Positions 1 to 10,053 of a stretch of DNA of 64,000 bases are shown here, piece after piece. The stretch is from Bugula neritina. Its lineage: Eukaryota > Bryozoa > Gymnolaemata > Cheilostomatida > Bugulidae. The translations under genes and the position numbers were made by a program. Where the stretch lies: assembly GCA_964035545.1 (NCBI GenBank), contig OZ037765.1, positions 21,336,495 through 21,400,494 of the forward strand. The letters are read 5' to 3'. The notes beneath the pieces are model-generated. The model was not told the origin of the DNA. It did not search any database and saw nothing but the letters and a program-made list of their open reading frames with translations. Within the stretch, counting starts at the first letter, position 1; each line of letters opens with the position of its first letter.

Positions 1-3000
1 CCGCGTTTCCCGGCCTAGCATTAGGAAATTGGGTGTCTCCTGGGTGCTAGAGTGGGGAGTACTGCGATATGCACGCATGATCTGGGGTAGCACGGCGTCC
101 CATTCTTCTTGGCTTTTCCCTAGTAGTAGACTTCTCAGGGCGTCCCCCAACATCCTGTTGTTGCGTTCCACTACGCCATTTCCTTGGGGGTGGTAGGGGG
201 TGGTCCTACTTTGGTTGACCCCCCATACCCGACAGAGGTCCCTCATCAGCTGTGATTGGAACTGTGCCCCTTGATCTGTGTGGATCTGCTCCGGTAGCCC
301 GAAATAGCAGAAAACGTGCTGATCTAAAGCTCGGGCTACCGTCGGGGCGGAGGCGTCCGGGATTGCCAAGGCATCTGCCCACCTAGTAAAATGATCCGTT
401 AGTACCAGAATCCAGTTGTTTCCACGAGCGGACGTCGGCATGGGACCCACCAAGTCGACTGCCACTGTCTGCCACGGGCGACCGGCGTACAGCCTGCGCC
501 GTCCCGTGGTCTCGGTAGAACGGCCATGCTTACTCGCCTGGCAGATTTCACATTGCCGGATCTGTAGCCTCACATCCCTTGTCATCCCAGGCCAGTACCA
601 CCGCATCTGTAGGCACCGAATCACTCTACTGGTCCCCGCATGGGCCTGCTTGTGAGTCTCCCAGATGAGCTCTCTCCGGAGCGGGTGTGGGCACACAACC
701 CGCTCCCGTTCCTGGTGTTGCCTGTCTGCTGCCAAGGAGATGGTTAGCAATCCGTCTGAGTTGAATTTGAGGGAGTCCCAGCGGTGGCAGAACTGTTGGA
801 ATTCAACGCCCTTCTGCCGCTGCTCCTCCTCACCTGGCCGGCGCCCCTCCTTCTTGGCCCTGAATATCTCTCCCACTACCCCCGGCAGGGTTTCCTGTAA
901 TCGGCACAAGTCCTGGACATTTCTGGCTAAGGTGGGGTTGACCCGAAGGGCCTGGACAGCATCTGAATGGACATCGGATTGCAGTCGGCCTTGTTCCCAC
1001 CTGTAGGCTTCTGTTTCCTTCAGTTGTGTCTCGACTTCCGAGCGGGCGGGTCCCCCGTCCCGCTTCTCTATATGGAGGCATTGCTTGCAGTCTCTCTCTG
1101 GACGACGGCTCAGACCATCAGCATTTCCATGCTTCCGGCCGGCGCGATGTTCAATCCGATATGAGAATTCTGCAAGTATTTCGAGCCACCTGGCGACCTG
1201 GCTGGAGGGTTCGGCCCGTTTGCACAGCCATATCAGTGATGCATGGTCAGTTCGTAATCTGAACGTTCTACCATATAGATATGGCCGGATATGCTTCACC
1301 GCCTTAACTACTGCTAGGAGTTCCTTCCTGGTCGTGCAGTAGTTTCTTTCGGCGGAGGAGAGGGCCTTGCTGTAGTACGCCACCACTACCTCGGTACCTC
1401 CTTGTACCTGGGACAACACAGCCCCCATACTGTGGTCGCTAGCGTCTGTATCCAAGATATACTGTTTGGTCGGGTCGGGGTAAGCCAGGATGGGTGCCTC
1501 CACTAGCCGGGCCTTGAGATGATCAAAAGCCTGTTGTTCTTCCTGAGTCCAACGCCACCGGACTCCTTTGGCGGTTAGCCGATTTAATGGCTGTGCCATA
1601 CCTGCGAATTCAGGGATATACTGCCGGTAATATCCCACCAGTCCTAGGAACGCTCTTAGTTCATGGATATCTTGGGGAACAGTCCAGTCTTGTACGGCCC
1701 GTACTTTCTCGGGGTCGGTGGCAACGCCGTCCCGGCTGACCACATGTCCGAGATATTTGACTTCCTGCTGCAGGAGAGCACATTTCGAGGGTTTAAGCTT
1801 TAGCCCGGCGGCCCGGAGACGGTCAAAGACCTCGCGCAGACGACTGACATGAGTCGAAAAGTCTGGCGAGATAACAATGACGTCGTCCAGATAGACTAGC
1901 AGCGTCTTCCAGTGTAACCCACTGAGGACCTGCTCCATGAGCCGCTGAAAGGTGGCTGGGGCGGATGTCAGCCCGAATGGCAACACCTTCCATCTCCAGA
2001 GGCCATCGCGGGTGATGAACGCGGCCTTGTCCTGTGCATCAGGACTGAGGGGTACTTGCCAGTATCCACTCAGTAGGTCCAGCGTGCTGAAGTATCTACT
2101 TCCCGCGAGGGCATCTAGCGACTCGTCTATCCGGGGGAGGGGGTAGGCATCCTGGATGGTGACGCTGTTCAACTTGCGGTAATCAACGCAGAATCTCCAG
2201 CTCCCATCCTTCTTTTTGACCAGAACGACTGGTGAGCTCCACGCACCGTGGGCTGGCTCAATCAGGTCCCGATCAAGCAAGTCCTGGACTTGCCGGCTAA
2301 CCTCCCTCTCCTTTTCCGGGCCCAGCCGTCGAGTGGGTTGTCGTATGGGGGCAGTCCCTGTTACTAGGGGTATCTCGTGCCGCACTACGTTAGTCAACCC
2401 CATGTCCTCGTCTCCTTGGCTGAATACATCTTGGTACTCTCGAAGTAACTGGGCCATCCGTTGGCGCTCCACGTTACTTCCACAACCACCACAGGCTCCC
2501 TTGTATAATTCCGCCACATGCTCTGGGACTGGTCCCATGCCAGACTCCAGGGGGCGACTCGGTGTCTCCGACGTCGCATCGAGTGTGGGCCCAACATCAG
2601 TCTCCTGAACCAAGTGATACCTGCCCACCAGTGAACCAGCCGATAACTTCACCGGCTCCGCGTAGGGGTTGATGCACTGCACCAGGAACTCTCCACGGCA
2701 GTCTAGCCGATTCAGGCTGTTTGCCAATTGTACCTTTCCGTGCATGCCCTCCACAACCCCTAGCTCAGAGATCTCCTTGCAGTTGACCCTGCACAGGAGT
2801 GTAGCCTGAGAGCGCCCGGGAATTAGGCTGTCCCGGACCACCTGTACGCCTCCTACCAGAGGCCTGCCGAACTTATCCACGCAGGTAAGTTCCTTGCCAT
2901 CCACCACTATTGCTGACTTGTTGAAGTCCATGTGGCATTGGTGCTCCTCAAGGAAGGGCATGCCAAGAATAGCATCCTCCTTCAGGTGACTCACTATGAA

Positions 3001-3609
3001 GGTCTCGTGGATTACGAGATCCCGAACTCTTCCGGGTAGTGAGATGAGGCCGTAAAATGGTATGCTCGATCCGTCCGCCAACGTACCGTGCTCACCATTA
3101 TACGGCTTGAGGCTTTCCCGCTCCCGAGCGCCAAGAGTGTCGAAGAGACGCCTACTCAGAAGGTTTGTGGTGCACCCAGTGTCCAACAGGAAGGTGGCAG
3201 CTTTGCCCGCAATCTTGCCGGGCAGGAAATAGCTGCTTCCGTATGGTTGGGTGTGCTTCGAGTAGTCTGTCTCTGGGGGAGACACTTCCTGGGTCTGGAC
3301 GGTAGGCCTCTTACACGTCCTAGGGACCACGGGGGTTTTCTGAGGTTTGGAGGGCAGTCGGGGGAAATCCCGGTCGGAATCAGTATCCTCCTCCACAACC
3401 TCCTCGGGTAACCCCGCGAACCGGTTGTTGAGTGGCCAAGCTGGAGGTTCGGGCAGGCCTTTCGGCCTCCAAGTTCTCCGGGGAGCTTGCCATTCGGATG
3501 AGGGGGGTTTCGTCTGCGCCTCCCTGGGTGCAGAGTAAACCCTCCTCGGGTGAGTCTGGAGACTCGGCCTGCGGGTGGCGGAGATTACCGCAGGCCTTGG
3601 GTGTTTAAC
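1..3609 (-). CDS. pol: Pol polyprotein (protease, RT, RNase H, integrase), 3' truncated by window
   Basis: Open in the -1 frame relative to gag for about 1,200 codons with no stop. The domains in order are as follows. Aspartic protease has the active site LLDTGCT (Asp codon at 3183). Reverse transcriptase has the fingers motif WRFCVDYRKLN, then LPFGLTSAPATFQ and catalytic YLDD (Tyr codon at 1893). RNase H has TRKELLAVV, RTDHASL and HRAGRKHGNADGLSR near 1345-1080. Integrase has a His-His-Cys-Cys finger (about 640-530) and a core with DLVGP, TDQGAQF and YHPQGNGVVER (D, D, E). The protein is made as a Gag-Pol fusion. It cuts the polyprotein, copies RNA to DNA and inserts the DNA. The end lies off the window, so a chromodomain cannot be judged. 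Confidence 0.95.
3566..3609 (-). promoter_or_regulatory. Programmed -1 ribosomal frameshift signal between gag and pol
   Basis: The element strand reads GTTAAAC at 3609-3603, in the phase G TTA AAC relative to gag (Leu360-Asn361). A 6-nt spacer follows, then a perfect 9-bp GC-rich stem, GGCCTGCGG (3596-3588) with CCGCAGGCC (3574-3566), around a 13-nt loop that begins with the gag stop codon. Pol continues in exactly the -1 frame. GUUAAAC is a documented slippery heptamer in an arterivirus. The pol frame opens at 3696 and has no AUG until well after the protease active site. Function is inferred, but geometry and frame all agree. Confidence 0.85.
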
Positions 3610-4685
3610 GGACCGCTGCGTCCTCGGGGACAGTCTCGTTGCACATGACCTGTTGTCCCACACTTCCAACACGTGAGAGAAGACCCTTCGGGGCGACTAC
3701 TACGTGGCTGATTCGGCCGGTTAGTAGTTTGGGCCCGTCTCAGGGCCTTAACTTCGGCCTGTAGATCTCGCACCACCTCCAGTACCATGGAGACTTCGGC
3801 TGAGGTCGATGGGGTAGGTGCAGTAGCTGCTACCCTAGGCTCTAACTGAGCGTCCTTGTTGGGCTGACTACCGTATGACCGATCCGGTCTGTCAGTAGTT
3901 TGGGCCCGTCGCAATGTTGCGATCTCTTCTTGCAGTTTGTCCACCACCTCCAATACCATGGAGAGTTCGGGTGGGGTTGGGGGTGTAGTGGCGGCGGCCG
4001 CTACTTGAGGCCTCGGCCGAATGTCTTCGGCAGCCTCTCCCCAGTCTGACTCGACTCGTCGGGCACTGCTGTCACAGTCCTGACTCCCGCCGATCTGGTA
4101 GTACGCCTTTCCTCTGGTCAGAGCAGCCTCAATGGTGTCGACCCCAGCTGCCAAGAGATACCGTTGCAGGCTCAGGTTATTGAGCGATTGCAGGAAGATA
4201 TCAAAGGTGATGGCCTGGCGTGACTCCAGGTCTACGTTACCGTAGGCTACCTGGACTAGCTGCTCCACTTTGTTGGCGTGATCCTGTAGTGAGACCTTAG
4301 GGTCTCGTCGGAGTCCTTGTAGGCGGGCTCTCGCGTCCCGGACGGTAAGTCCGAAGCGGCCGCGCAGAGCCTCAATGATGTGGTCCCTATTCGGGCCTAC
4401 CGCGTAGGGTTTGGCTCGACCTGTCAGGCAGGACCGTAGTTGCAGTAATTCCACCTGGGCCGGCCACTGGGAGGCCACGGCCACCTCGCGGAATTCCTGT
4501 AGAAATTGTTCTACATTTCCTTCACCGTCGAAGACTGGCGCTTTAAGGCGGAACCTGTCACCAGGTGGAGCCTGTACAGCTGCCCTGTCTTCCCAGAGAG
4601 TCCGAATCAATGTCTCTAGGGTGAAGCGTCCTCCTGCTGGTTCATCATCAGGCCCGAGCTCTGGCGCTGGCCTCAATGGATCCAT
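3585..4685 (-). CDS. gag: Gag polyprotein of Ty3/gypsy element
   Basis: A 366-residue capsid/nucleocapsid protein. The middle (about residues 40-200) has the helical retrotransposon Gag character, with an FDGEGNVEQFLQEF-like capsid start. A single CCHC zinc knuckle occupies residues 339-352 (C339, C342, H347, C352). Residues about 228-330 are an imperfect tandem duplication: both copies carry SMVLEVV, then a short coiled-coil-like stretch, LRRAQTT, and a Pro/Arg tail. The start codon is the first ATG after the primer-binding site, about 50 bp away. The stop sits inside the frameshift hairpin. The last codons overlap pol in the -1 frame. Confidence 0.95.
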   Translation of the reverse strand: MDPLRPAPELGPDDEPAGGRFTLETLIRTLWEDRAAVQAPPGDRFRLKAPVFDGEGNVEQFLQEFREVAVASQWPAQVELLQLRSCLTGRAKPYAVGPNRDHIIEALRGRFGLTVRDARARLQGLRRDPKVSLQDHANKVEQLVQVAYGNVDLESRQAITFDIFLQSLNNLSLQRYLLAAGVDTIEAALTRGKAYYQIGGSQDCDSSARRVESDWGEAAEDIRPRPQVAAAATTPPTPPELSMVLEVVDKLQEEIATLRRAQTTDRPDRSYGSQPNKDAQLEPRVAATAPTPSTSAEVSMVLEVVRDLQAEVKALRRAQTTNRPNQPRSSRPEGSSLTCWKCGTTGHVQRDCPRGRSGPLNTQGLR

Positions 4686-4735
4686 TGTTGTCTCTCCCCG
4701 TAGGGGAGCATCAGCTTAGTCTGTACCAGACGATT

Positions 4736-4753
4736 ATCCCACTGCTGCCACCA
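4736..4753 (-). other. Primer-binding site of the LTR retrotransposon
   Basis: The element-sense sequence TGGTGGCAGCAGTGGGAT begins with TGG, the complement of a tRNA CCA end, and abuts the LTR end with a one-base gap. The primer tRNA was not identified. Confidence 0.7.
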
Positions 4754-4893
4754 GTGTAATAATTTTATGCGTAGAATGTTATGATTCGCTGCATGCAATT
4801 ATTGGTGTGGGTTGTTAGCTGATTGAACACAGTGACTCTTTGTAGGAGGGTATTTATGCACAATAAATAAGAAATGTAATACTCACAATCCCC

Positions 4894-4899
4894 TTTATT
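4894..4899 (-). terminator. LTR polyadenylation signal AATAAA
   Basis: AATAAA on the element-sense strand, about 200 bp downstream of the LTR TATA box. It would define the end of R in the retrotransposon RNA. Confidence 0.55.
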
Positions 4900-5095
4900 T
4901 ACTCCATAATATATATAAATCCAAAAATAGCAGTTAGGGAGGACAACTCCTTACATGTATAGAAAACTTACTAGTAAACTGGTAAACAAAGTATAAGATA
5001 ATTAACTAAGTGTGTTATTGTCCTGGCTTGGTAGCTCCGAGATGTGTCCTGTTGTGCTGCTGGCTGAAGACTGACTCTACTGTGTTGAGGGCCTC

Positions 5096-5120
5096 CTTTT
5101 ATACGTTGGGAAACATTTCC
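5096..5120 (-). promoter_or_regulatory. LTR core promoter: TATA box with upstream inverted GGAAA element
   Basis: The element-sense strand reads TATAAAAG at 5103-5096. Just upstream is GGAAATGTTTCC at 5120-5109, then GGAACATTCT at 5133-5124. The second matches the head-to-head nGAAnnTTCn core of heat-shock elements. The AATAAA of the same LTR lies about 200 bp downstream, as expected for R/U5. Promoter position is well supported; heat-shock control is only a suggestion from the motif. Confidence 0.6.
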
Positions 5121-5472
5121 ACTAGAATGTTCCGAGCGAATTCGAGGGAATTCGCTCGAATCGCAGGGGATTCGCAGGGCTAGAATAAAAGAATCGCTCG
5201 AATCGAGCGAACTTCGCAGGGAAATCCCGGTTATCTTGATTATATAAGTGTTCCTGTGAGCCGTCAGAAACAATAGCTAATCCAGTCACGTTAGTAGTAA
5301 TAAGTAGCTGGGAATAATAGCTAATCCTATCATTGCCAACATAACACTTAGCTGTTACAATACTATAGCTATGTAATGATGTATATCTAGGAAAACACGC
5401 ATTCCATGGGAATGAAGTTAATAAAAATAAGGGAAATACAGCCTTAGTTATACTATACACAATTTTACCACA

Positions 5473-6387
5473 TTATTTAAAATGTCAAAAAACTATAGAT
5501 TACGATAATTCACATTTGCACTTCTATAAATATACAAATTACGAGCTGAAAGATCACATCTCACAGTCATATTTCTATAGTTATTCATTTGTATAGTCAC
5601 GTGACCAGCAGGAATGCTGGCGCTGTTACGTCACAGTTCCCAGCTCATTTCAAAATCGGCGTTTTGGCTGTTACCAATCTACACCCTCAACTTCAACTAA
5701 CTTTTTCTACCTTTGGTCAAATGCTTTTTGTCAATGCATGCTTAGAAAAACACAATATTATGTGTGTTTGACCTAAATGGCCATTTATTAGACAAGATAG
5801 AGCAATCCTTTAAGCTCAGTATATATGCATGCAATTATGATGGCAAAGAAAGCTTTAATTATAAATTCCGATTCGTAGTAGAGTCTAATTATAAGAAGCT
5901 GTGCAATAGTACCAATGATTTTAAAAGCTATTCTACTTCTATTATAATAATATACTATTATGGTGTAATTTGATAAGCAACTTGTTTCAGTTAGTGCGTA
6001 CTAGGCAAATATTTTCGGGCTAATGAACTTTCGGAGGAATGGGAATAATGATCCGACCCCACATTGTATGCTATATTCTTATATAGTAAGCTGCAAGAAG
6101 ATAAAAAATCATTTCAACAGTGCAAAGAATGCATTTAGGCTTGGGATATTTTGTGTGCTATACAATATATGCCAATATTAAAATCGTATCCCCAACTCTC
6201 TTACTAGTAGTTTGAGTTTGTATTAAACTAAACTCTTCAGGGACATTCTAATTCTCAGTTCCACGTATATAAATAAAGACTAGACAGAAGAAACAAATGC
6301 TTTGAAGGCTAATGCATCTTATTGAAGTAATAATTACTACAAACTATTAAGAATGTATATAGAAGTAACGCTCCTATAAAAATATCA
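5473..6387. other. AT-rich spacer without a supported gene
   Basis: Host-like AT-rich DNA between the LTR and the TIR element. Short open frames here show no recognisable domain, no splice support and no codon pattern. I see no exon matching the missing N-terminus of the Patched-domain gene. Confidence 0.5.
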
Positions 6388-6390
6388 TTA

Positions 6391-6572
6391 TAGTCTGGCA
6401 GAAAAATGCCAATTTTTGACTTAGGTTCGCAATCTCGGATAAAGTTTTTTTCTCTCCTGATTATTCAAATATAGGGTCTAGGTAAATGTTTCCAGGTGGG
6501 TGTGGACTTCTTACCCTTGAGCATTTCGAGAAATTCAAGATGGCCGCCAGGCACCAAACGATTTTTTCTAAT
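6391..6572 (+). repeat. Left terminal inverted repeat
   Basis: Pairs with 9885-10053 on the opposite strand. Long shared blocks include AGGTTCGCAAT, CGGATAAAGTTTTTTTCTCT, TTTCCAGGTGGGTGTGGAC, CCCTTGAGCATTTCGAGAAA and AAGATGGCCGCCA. Small indels and substitutions separate the arms, so the insertion is not brand new. Confidence 0.9.
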
Positions 6573-7324
6573 TCAAATGTACCTACCCATTGGGGCTAAA
6601 TTTAAGGTTCCAATGCTTTGAAATCTTTAGAAATTAATATAATAAAGATGCATGTGCCTTTATTATATGTATTATTATTATTGAGTAATAGGTAAATGAT
6701 ACCCAATGGTAACTAAGCTAAGCCTTAATCATTCATTTTTTAAAGTTTTACCTAGCCTTGCCGTGTTTATAATTTCCTTGCATCTCTGCATCAGTTTGTT
6801 CTAACTTCATGAAAATTTACTATATGGTGTGATTTTATATGCTGATTACAAATATGTCCACCAAATAAAGCTGAAAGGGGTTCTGCAAACTTAAAATGCA
6901 ACGTCATTGCCATATGAGCTAAATAGCAATTTATTTCCAACTGGCATGCCTATCGAAAAGGTTTGTTGAGCTGCCAACTTAATAGTTATTTTCAGTTTTA
7001 AAATTTAGCTATGTTTTTTAAAGTTATAAAAAGGGGTCAACAACCTTAATAACACAGCACCATGGCTTCTTAACATAATTTAATTGCTTTATTATTGACA
7101 CATCATTTATCTAAATATTGACATTTTTGCTTTCGAAAACTATTTCTACAATCACCACATTTCACTTTTCCTCTAAAAGCATTTGTAAATAGTTGTTTAT
7201 GAATGAAAATGTATTTCATGCTAAGGGAAGTAATACATCTATTAGAACAGTGGTTCCCTACCTTTTTCATACCAATCCCCTTTCATTAACGTTTACTATT
7301 AATTTCTCCCTTTTTAATGACCTA

Positions 7325-8990
7325 TGTTGGGTGCACTGGAACACTAATAGCTGAAAGCGATTTGGTAGAAGTAGTTAATTCTACTTTTGGTGGTTTCTCC
7401 AAAATGCTAAATAGAAAAAGTTTCTCCATAATGTACAAGGTCTGAGAATATTGGTGGGAGAACTGTTAAAGCCAGTCTTGATGAAAGTGTAATCACTAGC
7501 ATGAAGAAGCTTAAAAAGATGTTGATTAAGATTGCAGAGAGCTCAAGAACAGCAAAACTGTGGGCCATGTGCTTTATTGGACCAATTTTTACCATCAACA
7601 CCCACATCATAGCTGTTAGAGAATGAGACTGGGCCTTACACCTAGCAATGGAAGAGGAAATGCACTATCTGCATAGCGTGAAGGTCATACCACAAGATGT
7701 AAGGATTTAACTTGCGGCTGGTAACCACACAATGCATCATAAACGCGGCCAGCTCGACGGCATCTGGTCGGACATGACCATTGAGGTGACCTTCGTAAGA
7801 TTTGGTCACAGCAAGGGGGAATCATTGGCATCACCACTAAATCCGAAACTCTCAAGGTGTAGGTGTACAGCACTTTTGCATGCAACAAGATACAGTATGG
7901 CCGCAGTGACATCAGGGATGAGTCTGAAATAAATGCTTTTACTGCTCATAAGGATGAGATGCAATCAAAAATCCAATCTGATTCAAAGGACAGGGAGTCT
8001 GTCAAACGCAAGATTGAACTCTGCAATGACCCACTCAAAGAATGATGCCACCCAGTTGCTCTTGTCAATATTGAAGCAGATAAGTGCAACTGAGATGAGG
8101 ATGCTTCGAAACATTTACAATATGAATTGGGAAGACCATGTAACAAATGATAATATAAAGGAAGAGGCCAAAATAGAAGCTATCGCAATAGACATGAGGA
8201 GGAGACCTTTTCAATGGTATGGACATGTGCGCAGAAGAGATACGGAGGAAGATATTATAATGGTAGCTGAGATGAAGATACAGAGAAAGAGAAAGAGAGG
8301 GGGGGGGCAAAAAAATGTTAATGGATACAGTGAAGGATGGCATACTGAAATGTGGCTTCTCAGATGAAGATGTTGACAATAGAATCAGATGACACTCTCT
8401 GATAGCACTTGGTGCCCTGCAAAACCGCTACTCATCCTGGACCACAGCGTATACTGGGTGAGAAAGTTCGAGACAAAGTCCTATAATGAACAATTTGCTG
8501 TCTTCCCATGGCCTCTCAGGGGCAACAATGTAAAATATTGGAAAGGGAGTCATACTAAATGTCTTGGTAGAAGGAAAGTGTGATTTGGTGACACTAGTGC
8601 TTTTTTTCAGGATGACTATTCATACAAGCTACCAAGTTTATGCTATGTTGCTACAATTATGCAAAGTGCTCCTCCATGACATCTACAAGACAAAAGGCTT
8701 GGGAAACCAAGGTCAGCAATGCTATTTGCGATGTGCCTTTAACTTATGTACTTTGCCTCCTACAGATGAAGCTATTGGACAATGTCACCAGAGCACACCT
8801 CCAGGTAGCCATATGAAACTGCGGCATTAAACCCACTAGAACATTGGTAGGTGATAGGGAATCTAATAGAATCTCTTTTCCCAAAAGGAGTAGGAAATGA
8901 TGTTGTGCTTACACCAGACAGTATTATGAAGTGGATCATGTTAGTTAATTTGGTGTACACTCGACGACTCTAGCTTTTGGCGATTTTTTA
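7325..8990 (+). pseudogene. Decayed copy of an uncharacterised repeat-borne protein of invertebrates
   Basis: Fragments in shifting frames read like one protein: GTLIAESDLVEVV and KMLNRK (about 7330-7420), KASLDES and SSRTAKLW (about 7470-7570), MHHKRGQLDGIWSDM (7732), then after a +1 shift GGIIGITTKSETLK (about 7815). Next come TAHKDEMQSKIQSDSKDRES (about 7940-8010) and, near the end, LPPTDEA (about 8755) and DNVTRAHLQVAI (about 8775). I recall similar proteins as a multicopy, functionally uncharacterised family in invertebrate genomes; this cannot be verified here. Several stops and at least three frame changes show the copy is dead. A retroelement fragment splits it at about 8080-8455. Confidence 0.6.
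8080..8455 (+). mobile_element. 3' fragment of a non-LTR retrotransposon reverse transcriptase ORF
   Basis: One frame reads ISATEMRMLRNIY, NDNIKEEAKIEAI, then FQWYGHVRRRDTEED. This is the signature C-terminal tail of RTE/CR1-like and related reverse transcriptase ORFs, where W-(F/Y)-GH-V-x-R-R is common. It continues as DTVKDGILKCGFSDEDVDNRIR before a stop near 8390, after a one-base shift at the G-run at 8299-8305. No catalytic RT domain is present. It interrupts the surrounding decayed gene, so it was inserted later or captured. Confidence 0.75.
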
Positions 8991-9884
8991 CGATTTAGCT
9001 GCTATTGTATATAGATTTTTGCCTCAAACTATCAAAATTTTAACAAATAAAACTGAATAATTTTCAGTTATGCATTATTTTCTATGTCCATTCCTAATTT
9101 ATTATTACATTGGGATATTATATAGGCCGTGATGATTCACAAATGTATATTTAGCTTGTATGACAATGACGCCGCGCTTAAATGTTGCAAGACCTCTTCC
9201 TAGTCATTTTTGTTATGCATAGATAGAATCAGCAAATACTATTACCCCATATAGTAAGTTTTCATGAATTTTGAGCAAACTTTAAAATGTCTGATCATAA
9301 ACTGCTGATGTGTACTAAATAAAGTCAAATGGCCCAAATTCATTAAATGCTCCTGTGGAAGCCAACAATCATGCAAAACAACATGATATGGCTATTCTAG
9401 TACATCTATCCTATGCACAGAGTTCTGCCCTTGTGAAGCAGTAACAGGAGTGTGCTGCAATGAACTAACATTTCTAACAAATGCTAATGATAGAAAAAAA
9501 TGAAAAAGGTGTTTAATATGAACATGAGTGAAAGTTTGTCGCATTTGTACGATTATATATATGTTCAATTTTAACTTTAGCTGAGCAATATGCTGCATCT
9601 GTATCTTTTTTTCACTTTCTATTCACTGGCAATAAGCAATGTTTTTTTTTATATATCTGTCCAGTGTCCAAACAGTTATTCAAAAACTTTGTATCATTTC
9701 TCTGCACCATATGTGATGTTTTATTGAAGCAATTCCGATTTTTGAGCTGAGAAACATGTCTCTTGGCTCTTTACTTTGATTCCTTTTTACTGGCATGGCA
9801 CATATTCATTCTAAAAATGCACATCTATTTTAATCATCAAAAACATTTTGTTTTTGCAACATAATACAGACTTTATGCCGGCTA

Positions 9885-10053
9885 GATTACGATTTTTTCA
9901 TAATTGGCGGCCATCTTGGATTTCTCGAAATGCTCAAGGGTGACAGGTCCACACCCACCTGGAAACATCTACCTGGACCCTCAAGATAAACAATCAAAAG
10001 AGAAAAAAACTTTATCCGATATTGCGAACCTAACCCCCAGTTCTGCCAGACTA
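9885..10053 (-). repeat. Right terminal inverted repeat
   Basis: Mirror of the left arm at 6391-6572, ending in CTGCCAGACTA followed by the TTA target duplication. The left arm has a few extra bases near its tip. Confidence 0.9.

Larger units (their letters stand above)
1..5472 (-). mobile_element. Ty3/gypsy LTR retrotransposon, incomplete at window edge
   Basis: Reading the minus strand from right to left gives LTR, primer-binding site, gag, protease, reverse transcriptase, RNase H and integrase. This order, with integrase after RNase H, is that of Ty3/gypsy elements. The gag frame and the whole visible pol frame contain no stop codon. I checked every codon of pol between positions 3609 and 1. 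The internal region is strikingly GC-rich against the AT-rich host sequence that starts inside the LTR. An undamaged coding region suggests a young insertion. The second LTR and the integrase C-terminus lie beyond the left edge, so LTR identity and target duplication cannot be checked. The right boundary is inferred. Confidence 0.95.
4755..5472 (-). repeat. 5' LTR of the Ty3/gypsy element
   Basis: The element-sense 3' end of the LTR is placed at the CA (plus-strand TG at 4755) that lies one base from the primer-binding site. The other end is placed at a TG near 5472, but 5460-5472 offers more than one candidate, so the length of about 718 bp is approximate. Inside, in element sense, are U3 with repeated TTCGCTCGA/GAATTCG-like words (about 5131-5224), a TATA box, and an AATAAA signal, in that order. 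This is the expected U3-R-U5 arrangement. Small minus-strand open frames in this stretch are treated as chance. Confidence 0.75.
6391..10053. mobile_element. 3.66-kb element with long terminal inverted repeats and TTA target duplications
   Basis: The ends are TAGTCTGGCAGAA at 6391 and TTCTGCCAGACTA ending at 10053. The inverted similarity runs about 170-180 bp inward on both sides with scattered mismatches. Both ends are flanked by TTA (6388-6390 and 10054-10056). A 3-bp TTA target duplication is typical of PIF/Harbinger elements, but moving the boundary two bases inward gives a TA duplication, so the superfamily is open. No transposase could be recognised. The interior holds a decayed gene of a repeat family and a nested non-LTR fragment, and is otherwise AT-rich and non-coding (6573-7240 and 9000-9884). 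Confidence 0.85.

Noticed and set aside
416-3538. Many plus- and minus-strand open frames across the retrotransposon
   Set aside because: They lie in other frames of the verified pol ORF and carry no domain; the GC-rich coding strand creates them.
5589-5973. Two short open frames between the LTR and the TIR element
   Set aside because: No domain, AT-driven composition, no match to the missing N-terminus of the Patched-domain protein.
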